A stretch of 5,316 bases of DNA from Brevundimonas sp. GTDB taxonomy: Bacteria > Pseudomonadota > Alphaproteobacteria > Caulobacterales > Caulobacteraceae. Below the pieces are notes generated by a model. That model had not been told where the DNA came from. It saw only the letters and a list, made by a program, of their open reading frames with translations, and ran no database searches. The position numbers were made by a program, and so were the translations under genes. This document shows positions 1 through 4,234 of this stretch, one piece after another. Where the stretch lies: the NCBI GenBank assembly GCA_022712235.1, contig JALAGW010000235.1, positions 1 through 5,316 of the forward strand, in the 5' to 3' direction. How positions within the stretch are numbered: position 1 is the stretch's first letter; every line of letters starts with the position of its first letter.

Positions 1-273
1 ATCCTCGGCCTGCCGTCCGAGCCCGCACCGACGCCCTGGTTCTGGACCGACCAGTGCGGGCATAATCTGCAGATTCTCGGAGACCCGGCCGCCGCAGACG
101 CCGTTGTGGAGCGTGGGGAAGGCGTGCGGCTTTACCTGCGTCAGGGCGCTCTGGTCGGGGCCGTCTGCCTGGACCGGCCGCGCGATTTCGCCGCCGCGCG
201 TCGCCTGATCGGCCAGACTCTCAAGCCCGAAATCGCATCCGATCCGTCCGTCGACCTGCGCAAGGCCGTCTGA
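1..273 (+). CDS. Ferredoxin--NAD(P)+ reductase, C-terminal part (5' end outside window)
   Basis: The reading frame is open from base 1 and ends at TGA 271-273, giving the last 90 residues of a protein that starts before the window. The motif PWFWTDQ at residues 12-18, followed by NLQILG and later LYLRQGALVGAVCLD, matches the C-terminal reductase domain of FAD-dependent oxygenase-type ferredoxin/rubredoxin reductases (BphA4, HcaD, putidaredoxin reductase, rhodocoxin reductase). In that family the FAD and NAD(H) Rossmann domains come first, so they lie outside the window. Family members pass electrons from NAD(P)H to a [2Fe-2S] ferredoxin or rubredoxin that feeds a Rieske oxygenase or cytochrome P450 in the cytoplasm. 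Family assignment is firm; the electron acceptor cannot be told from this fragment. The usual Gln-Tyr-Asp after the tryptophan motif reads Gln-Cys-Gly here. The gene converges on the IclR-type gene with 12 nt between the stops, and no clear terminator is visible there. Confidence 0.88.
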   Translation: MLGLPSEPAPTPWFWTDQCGHNLQILGDPAAADAVVERGEGVRLYLRQGALVGAVCLDRPRDFAAARRLIGQTLKPEIASDPSVDLRKAV

Positions 274-285
274 AGCGCGCTCGCG

Positions 286-1053
286 TCAGACCTGGGGACG
301 TATGCCGCCGGTCGCGGCGGTGATCTGGTCGCACACCTCGATCAGACGATCGCGCGCCTGATCGTCGTTCTCCGGCCTGAACAGATCGGTGGCCAGCACC
401 GTGGCGGTGAAGACCGCCTCGCCCTGCAGGTCGAAGATCGGCACGGCGGTGGCCCGCAGGCCAGGGATCAGATCGCCCCGGATAGCCGAGTAGCCGTCTC
501 GCTGCACACGCGCGCGCAGGCCCTCGACATCAACCGGCTGGAACTGCGGCTGGGTCTCGCGCTCGACCATCTGACGCGTCGCCGCCTCGGATCGGAAAGC
601 CAGAAACACATGCCCCGTCGCCGAACTGAGCAGCGGCAGGGGCGAGCCGACCATCAGCGAGGTCGAGATGGCCGGCGTGCCCATGATCCAGCGCACCACG
701 ATCGGCCCGGTCGGCCCCAGGGCGCCCATCTGCACCGTCCGTCCCGTCTCGGCGACATAGTCGGTCAGGGCGATGGCCGCCTCGCGGAAACTGTCCATCC
801 GCGACAGCGCCGCCAGCCCCAGACGCAACGCGCCCGGCCCCAGTTCATAGCGACCTGTCGCGCTATCCTGACGCGCCATGCCAGCGGCGATCAGGCTGGC
901 CAGATAGCGGTGCGCCTGCGACGCCGACAGATCCGACGCCTGCGCGATCGCGCCCAGCGCCGCTGCTCCGTTCTGCGCCGCCAGCACCTCCAGCACGCGC
1001 AGGCCGATGCCCACGGACTGAATGCCCTGCCGTCGCTCGCCTGCCTCGCTCAT
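286..1053 (-). CDS. IclR-family transcriptional regulator
   Basis: A 255-residue protein of usual IclR length. Residues about 12-70 form the winged helix-turn-helix, with the recognition region around LSASQAHRYLASLIAAGM and the wing ending in GRYELGPGALRLG. Residues about 88-250 form the effector-binding domain, with the conserved GSPLPLLSSATGHVFLAF segment (136-153) and RATAVPIFDLQGEAV (200-214). These proteins bind DNA as dimers or tetramers and respond to small carboxylic or aromatic metabolites; the effector here cannot be read from sequence. I chose the ATG at 1051-1053 because it has a purine-rich Shine-Dalgarno (AAGGCGGAGG) with GGAGG 4 nt upstream. A longer frame from TTG at 1081-1083 would add 10 residues of poor quality. 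It is divergent from the YahK-type dehydrogenase, the most likely target, and an 11-bp palindrome lies directly over its leader, so autoregulation is possible. Family assignment is secure; target is inference. Confidence 0.93.
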   Translation of the reverse strand: MSEAGERRQGIQSVGIGLRVLEVLAAQNGAAALGAIAQASDLSASQAHRYLASLIAAGMARQDSATGRYELGPGALRLGLAALSRMDSFREAAIALTDYVAETGRTVQMGALGPTGPIVVRWIMGTPAISTSLMVGSPLPLLSSATGHVFLAFRSEAATRQMVERETQPQFQPVDVEGLRARVQRDGYSAIRGDLIPGLRATAVPIFDLQGEAVFTATVLATDLFRPENDDQARDRLIEVCDQITAATGGIRPQV

Positions 1054-1063
1054 TCCGCCTCCG
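1054..1063 (-). promoter_or_regulatory. Ribosome binding site deciding the IclR-gene start
   Basis: Read on the - strand, AAGGCGGAGGCGGA precedes the ATG at 1053. The GGAGG core sits 4 nt from the start codon, which favours this ATG over the in-frame TTG 30 nt upstream. That TTG lies ahead of the Shine-Dalgarno stretch. Confidence 0.6.
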
Positions 1064-1065
1064 CC

Positions 1066-1076
1066 TTGATCATCAA
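1066..1076. promoter_or_regulatory. 11-bp palindrome in the IclR-gene leader (possible operator)
   Basis: TTGAT-C-ATCAA is a perfect inverted repeat with a single central base. It lies 12-23 nt upstream of the IclR-gene ATG, just ahead of its ribosome binding site. A repressor bound here would block transcription or translation of the regulator. It is short and could arise by chance; no second copy was seen in the gap. Confidence 0.25.
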
Positions 1077-1094
1077 GCGCCAAGGTACACGGTT

Positions 1095-1124
1095 TTGCCG
1101 CAGAGCAATCCGTTTGGATATGAT
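1095..1124 (+). promoter_or_regulatory. Putative sigma70-type promoter for the dehydrogenase gene
   Basis: TTGCCG at 1095-1100 and TATGAT at 1119-1124 are separated by 18 bp and each match four or five of six consensus bases. Transcription would start near 1131, giving an untranslated leader of roughly 150 nt before the ATG at 1281. No better + strand pair was seen in the 1054-1280 gap. No equally good - strand promoter for the IclR gene was found; the best -10 there is TATACT (complement of 1223-1228), which lacks a convincing -35. Confidence 0.45.
1108..1119. promoter_or_regulatory. Inverted repeat ATCC-N4-GGAT inside the promoter spacer (candidate IclR-type operator)
   Basis: ATCCGTTTGGAT is a perfect 4+4 bp inverted repeat with a 4-nt spacer, located between the putative -35 and -10 boxes and touching the -10. 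IclR-family operators are commonly short, imperfect palindromes of 12-16 bp, and a site in this place would act by repression of the dehydrogenase promoter. A further GGAT at 1127-1130 repeats the right half. Placement is suggestive; the binding protein is inferred only from the divergent gene order. Confidence 0.35.
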
Positions 1125-1268
1125 CTGGATCGTCTCGCCAAATGGCCGCGCTGATTTCGACGGCCCCTGGGACCGCAGGCGCCGGATGAATCCCGCGACC
1201 GTGCTGAACACATGAGCGACGTAGTATATCTTGCCTCGTCCAGGCCCATTGCCCCTGTCCGCGCCTCC

Positions 1269-1274
1269 GAGGAA
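1269..1274 (+). promoter_or_regulatory. Ribosome binding site deciding the dehydrogenase start
   Basis: GAGGAA lies 6 nt before the ATG at 1281. The upstream in-frame ATG at 1212 has no comparable purine stretch, so the shorter 352-residue product is preferred. Confidence 0.7.
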
Positions 1275-1280
1275 CACATT

Positions 1281-2339
1281 ATGACCGTCAAAGCCTATGG
1301 CGCCCACGCCGCCGACAAGCCGCTCGAAGCGCTCGACATCTTCCGCCGCGCGCCCGGCGACCACGACGTCCAGATCGAGATCGCCTATTGCGGCGTCTGC
1401 CACTCCGACCTGCATACCGTGCGCGGCGAATGGGCCGGCACCCTCTACCCCTGCGTGCCGGGTCACGAGATCGTCGGTCGTGTGTCCGCCGTCGGCGCCC
1501 ACGTCAGCCGCTTCAAGGAAGGCGATCTGGTCGGGGTCGGCTGCATGGTCGACAGCTGCCAGGCCTGCGCCGCCTGCGACGAAGGGCTTGAGCAATACTG
1601 CGAAGGCACGGGCATGGTCGGCACCTATAACGGCCCCACGCCGGACGCCCCCGGCCACACCCTGGGCGGCTATTCGCAACGCATCGTCGTCAGCGACAAG
1701 TTCGTGGTGAAGGTCAGCCACCCCGAGGACCAACTGGCCGCCGTCGCCCCCCTGCTGTGCGCCGGCATCACCACCTGGTCGCCGCTGCGGCACTGGAACG
1801 CCGGCCCCGGCAAGAAGGTCGGCGTCGTCGGCATCGGCGGCCTGGGCCACATGGGGGTCAAGCTGGCCCGCGCCCTGGGCGCCGAAGTCGTGGCCTTCAC
1901 CACCTCGGAAAACAAGCGTGAAGACGCCAAGGCCCTGGGCGCCCATCAAGTGGTCGTGTCGCGCAACCCCGATGAGATGAAGGCGCACCGCGGCAGCTTC
2001 GACCTGATCATCAACACGGTGGCCGCCAGCCACGATCTGGACGCCTACACCAGCCTGCTGCGCCGCGACGGGGCCCTGGTTCTGGTCGGCGTGCCCGAGC
2101 ACAACCACCCCTCGCCACAGTTCGCCTCACTGATCTTCCGGCGCAAGTCCATCGCCGGTTCGATGATCGGCGGCATCGCCGAGACCCAGGAGATGCTCGA
2201 CTTCTGCGCCGAGCATAACATCGTCGCCGACATCGAGATGATCCCGATCCAGCAGATCGAGGACGCCTACGCCCGCATGACCAGGAGCGACGTGAAATAC
2301 CGCTTCGTCATCGACAGCGCGAGCCTGGCGGCGGACTAG
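1281..2339 (+). CDS. yahK: Zinc-dependent NADP(H) alcohol/aldehyde dehydrogenase, YahK type
   Basis: A 352-residue medium-chain dehydrogenase/reductase, close throughout to E. coli YahK as I remember it (about 349 residues), an NADPH-dependent aldehyde reductase of the cinnamyl-alcohol-dehydrogenase group. Catalytic zinc ligands are visible: Cys40 in GVCHSD, His62-Glu63 in PGHE, and Cys160 in LLCAGITT. The structural zinc site is Cys93, Cys96, Cys99 and Cys107. The Rossmann glycine motif GIGGLG is at 184-189, and TTSENKR at 207-213 after the second strand suits the NADP 2'-phosphate. It should interconvert aldehydes and primary alcohols in the cytoplasm; the physiological substrate is not readable. 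The start is ATG 1281, with GAGGAA 6 nt upstream; alignment to the family begins at MTVKAYGA. An in-frame ATG at 1212 would add 23 residues without a ribosome site or homology. It is divergent from the IclR gene, its probable regulator. Confidence 0.95.
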   Translation: MTVKAYGAHAADKPLEALDIFRRAPGDHDVQIEIAYCGVCHSDLHTVRGEWAGTLYPCVPGHEIVGRVSAVGAHVSRFKEGDLVGVGCMVDSCQACAACDEGLEQYCEGTGMVGTYNGPTPDAPGHTLGGYSQRIVVSDKFVVKVSHPEDQLAAVAPLLCAGITTWSPLRHWNAGPGKKVGVVGIGGLGHMGVKLARALGAEVVAFTTSENKREDAKALGAHQVVVSRNPDEMKAHRGSFDLIINTVAASHDLDAYTSLLRRDGALVLVGVPEHNHPSPQFASLIFRRKSIAGSMIGGIAETQEMLDFCAEHNIVADIEMIPIQQIEDAYARMTRSDVKYRFVIDSASLAAD

Positions 2340-2351
2340 GGATCACCCTGC

Positions 2352-2792
2352 TCACGGTTCCAGTTGGACAGCGAGACGCAGGGGCTGGAGCATTCCGGGC
2401 GGTGGTGGGGCAAGCCGGCGTCCTTGCACGGACGATTGCAGGTCAGCGCCCACCGTCTCCTTGGCGGGCGAGGCAGCCTCTACGCGCGAAACGACGCCGT
2501 CGGCCTCTATCCAGAGCTTGAGCTCCAGAGGCGGCGTCGGCTGATCCGGCGCCGGGCGCGTCTGGTGCAATTGGAGTCGCAGGCTGGAGGCCGACGAACC
2601 GTCCTCCTCCAACCAGGTCTTGACGGTGCGCGTGGCCGCCTCGGCATAGGCGACCCAGGCGGCGGGAGCGGCGTCTGGCGCAAGGCTATGCACCTGGGCC
2701 TGGACCGGCGCGGCCATCCCCAAAGCGGCCGCCAAGCCAGTCGCCAGGGCGCGCCAGCCTGACATCTTGGGGCGGGAAACGACGCCGGTCAC
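2352..2792 (-). CDS. Small secreted protein with TonB C-terminal-like domain
   Basis: A 146-residue protein read from GTG 2790-2792, 4 nt after the OmpH-like stop; an ATG at 2763-2765 would give 137 residues but has no ribosome site. Residues 1-32 look like a signal peptide: basic start, hydrophobic ALATGLAAALGMAAPV, and cleavage after AQA-type QA at 32. A short helical region (about 43-62) follows, then a Pro-rich stretch (78-88). Residues about 88-146 (LELKLWIEADGVVSRVEAAS, then GRRLAPPPPGM and PLRLAVQL) have the beta-strand, dG.V and P-rich pattern of TonB C-terminal domains. In TonB that domain contacts outer-membrane transporters. Here it would sit free in the periplasm, because no uncleaved anchor or long Pro/Lys spanner is present. 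It is the last gene of the haemagglutinin/SapC/OmpH cluster and converges on the dehydrogenase gene. Existence as a gene is well supported; the TonB-C relation is moderate and the role is unknown. Confidence 0.72.
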   Translation of the reverse strand: MTGVVSRPKMSGWRALATGLAAALGMAAPVQAQVHSLAPDAAPAAWVAYAEAATRTVKTWLEEDGSSASSLRLQLHQTRPAPDQPTPPLELKLWIEADGVVSRVEAASPAKETVGADLQSSVQGRRLAPPPPGMLQPLRLAVQLEP

Positions 2793-2796
2793 GGCC

Positions 2797-3396
2797 TTAT
2801 CGAGCCTGCTGCGCGGCGGCCTGAGGCAGGCGTTCGCGCTCGAAGGTGATGGTCGACAGGCGACCGTCCAGGGCCTGAACCACCTCGGCGGTCAGGTCGT
2901 TGGCGAAATTGCCGCCCAGGGCCGAGTTACGGTCCAGCAGCAGGCCGCACGCCTTGGCGGCATAGACCTGGGCGATGGCGGGCTGGGCTTCGTTGGCGAT
3001 GCGTTCCATCGCCCTGACGCGAGTGGCCTCGACCTCCTGACTGGCGTGGGCGGCCTTCTGCTGCAGGGTCTGCCATTGAGCGGCGAGAATCTCGGCGCGC
3101 TGGCGGCGGGCGGCGTTGTCGGGCTGACTCTCGAGGGCGCGCAGTTCGGCCTCCAGAGGCTGGCGCTCGGTTTCGATCTCGCTCTGAGCGGCGGCGGCCA
3201 GTTCCTGAAGGCGGGCGCTGGCGGCCTTGCCGGCGGCGGCGTTGGCGAAGACCGCCTCTCGCGACAGCAGGCAGACGCCAGGGATGACCGGCCCGCCCAG
3301 CGGCTGGGCGGCCGGGGCCTGCTGCGCGGCGGCCGGCAGGGCGGCGCTCGCGGCGGCGGCGAAAGTCAGAGCGGCGAAGAAGGTGCGGGTGGTCAT
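2797..3396 (-). CDS. OmpH/Skp-family periplasmic chaperone-like protein
   Basis: A 199-residue protein with a clear signal peptide (residues 1-24, hydrophobic FFAALTFAAAASAAL then PAAA before QQ). The N-terminal strand motif PVIPGVCLLSREAVFANAAAGKAAS (split at about 36-60) matches the OmpH start, where a beta strand leads into the helical arm. Residues about 60-140 are Ala/Gln/Glu/Arg-rich and form the expected long coiled-coil hairpin. LLLDRNSALGGNFANDLTAE (152-171) and VVQALD match the conserved OmpH C-terminal segment. Skp-type trimers hold unfolded outer-membrane proteins in the periplasm, and E. coli Skp also helps autotransporters. The mature protein has two cysteines, Cys42 and Cys150. 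The gene starts 3 nt after the SapC stop, with only a weak purine stretch (AAGAAAG) inside the end of that gene, so translational coupling is likely. It is not in the usual bamA-skp-lpxD setting, suggesting a specialised paralogue. The client is inferred to be the adjacent haemagglutinin. Confidence 0.86.
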   Translation of the reverse strand: MTTRTFFAALTFAAAASAALPAAAQQAPAAQPLGGPVIPGVCLLSREAVFANAAAGKAASARLQELAAAAQSEIETERQPLEAELRALESQPDNAARRQRAEILAAQWQTLQQKAAHASQEVEATRVRAMERIANEAQPAIAQVYAAKACGLLLDRNSALGGNFANDLTAEVVQALDGRLSTITFERERLPQAAAQQAR

Positions 3397-3399
3397 GGG

Positions 3400-4170
3400 T
3401 CAGACTTTCTTGGATTTGGTCGGCTTGGCAGCCGGTTCGGCGGGCGTCGTCGCCTGCGCCTGCAGGGTCAGAAGCGCGCCGAAACGCTCCAGCGAGGCCA
3501 GATGGAAGTGAACCAGCGCCAGCCAGCCCCGACGGTGCCAGTCCAGCACGACAGCTTCGTCAAGGTTTGCGAACCGTTCGGTGTCGATCACCTGAAAACC
3601 ATCGAGGCCCAGCTTGCGGCCGTCCGGCAAGGTGGCGTCGGCGCGGCGGTCGATCAGCAAGTTTTGAGCGCGCAGGGCATCGCCAAAGGCCTGGGTCGCG
3701 GCGGCCTCGCTCTGGAAGGTGTTGCAGAAAGCCATGGCGTCCTGCGTCAACTTCGCAGGCTGGTCCGCATCGAACAGCGCGGTCCCCTCCTCTCCCGAGC
3801 GCGCCACACGCTCTGAGGCGGCGTCGATGGCCAAGGCGAAACCCTCAGGGTTCACGGTGGCGATGAAGCCGAACGGATAGCGGCGCACATAGGCGGGCAC
3901 ATAGGCTTCGTCCGTCCAACGGCCGTCGGCGACGAACAGGTTGCGCTGTTCCAGACCCAGGAGGGCGACGGGCTGCGCCCCCTCTCCGGCTGAGAAGACG
4001 ATCGGATAGCTGCGGGCGGCGGCGGCGATCTCGCTGACCACCACGGGGACGAAGGGGGTGTCGGCGGCAAAGGCCGCGTCGCCGTCCTTCAGGCGCCAGG
4101 CGCCGTGCTGGGCCGCCGAGAGCGGCTGCGGGTCGCGATAGAAGAGGGGCAAGGCGGAGGCCTCGGACAT
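3400..4170 (-). CDS. SapC-family protein (S-layer-associated SapC, not the ABC permease)
   Basis: A 256-residue protein of normal SapC length (about 250). Conserved family features are PLFYRDPQPLS near the start (8-18), FVPVVVSEIAAAARSYPIVF (40-59), PVALLGLEQRNLFVADGRW (67-85) and YVPAYVRRYPF (90-100). FALAID (111-116) and a helical C-terminal half follow, ending with VLDWHRRGWLALVHFHLASL (208-227). There is no signal peptide or membrane segment, so it is probably cytoplasmic. The family is named from the Campylobacter fetus surface-array locus; its biochemical activity is not established. The tail from about 240 is low-complexity Thr/Pro/Ala/Lys ending in KSKKV. The ATG at 4170 has GGAG 7 nt upstream. 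It is 64 nt downstream of the haemagglutinin gene, with a hairpin between, and 3 nt ahead of the OmpH-like gene. Context suggests a role in making or exporting the surface protein. The family call is strong; the function is open. Confidence 0.88.
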   Translation of the reverse strand: MSEASALPLFYRDPQPLSAAQHGAWRLKDGDAAFAADTPFVPVVVSEIAAAARSYPIVFSAGEGAQPVALLGLEQRNLFVADGRWTDEAYVPAYVRRYPFGFIATVNPEGFALAIDAASERVARSGEEGTALFDADQPAKLTQDAMAFCNTFQSEAAATQAFGDALRAQNLLIDRRADATLPDGRKLGLDGFQVIDTERFANLDEAVVLDWHRRGWLALVHFHLASLERFGALLTLQAQATTPAEPAAKPTKSKKV

Positions 4171-4187
4171 GGGGATACTCCAGTCGG

Positions 4188-4226
4188 AAAAAGGGAGCGA
4201 GGAGGGAGGCGCCTCGGCCTCCCTCC
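4188..4226 (-). terminator. Intergenic hairpin after the haemagglutinin gene (partial terminator or processing site)
   Basis: The arms at 4201-4210 and 4217-4226 form a perfect 10-bp GC-rich stem (GGAGGGAGGC with GCCTCCCTCC on the + strand) with a 6-nt loop. On the - strand the stem starts 8 nt after the haemagglutinin stop codon. Five U residues follow (complement of 4188-4192) but are displaced 8 nt from the stem, so it is not a canonical intrinsic terminator. It may lower read-through into the SapC gene or protect the 3' end of the haemagglutinin message. The hairpin is seen directly; the activity is inferred. Confidence 0.45.
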
Positions 4227-4234
4227 CGCGGTCG

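Noticed and set aside
274..285. Possible terminator between the ferredoxin reductase and the IclR gene
   Set aside because: The 12-nt gap holds only a GCGC-rich stretch without a stable stem or T-run.
286..1083. Longer IclR product from TTG at 1081-1083
   Set aside because: The TTG lies upstream of the strong GGAGG that serves the ATG at 1053, and the 10 added residues (MALDDQGGGG) are simply the translation of that Shine-Dalgarno region.
1050..2108. A 352-codon open frame on the - strand opposite the dehydrogenase gene
   Set aside because: It lies antisense to a gene with intact zinc and NADP motifs. Its translation is Gly/Ala/Val/Asp-rich with no recognisable domain, as expected from the complement of GC-rich codons.
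2338..2349. AGGG-ATCA-CCCT inverted repeat between the convergent dehydrogenase and TonB-C-like genes as a bidirectional terminator
   Set aside because: The stem is only 4 bp, it starts within the stop codon, and no T-run follows on either strand.
2767..3816. A 349-codon open frame on the + strand across the OmpH-like and SapC genes
   Set aside because: It crosses two well-supported genes on the other strand, and its product is a Gly/Arg/Gln-rich low-complexity sequence typical of a codon shadow.
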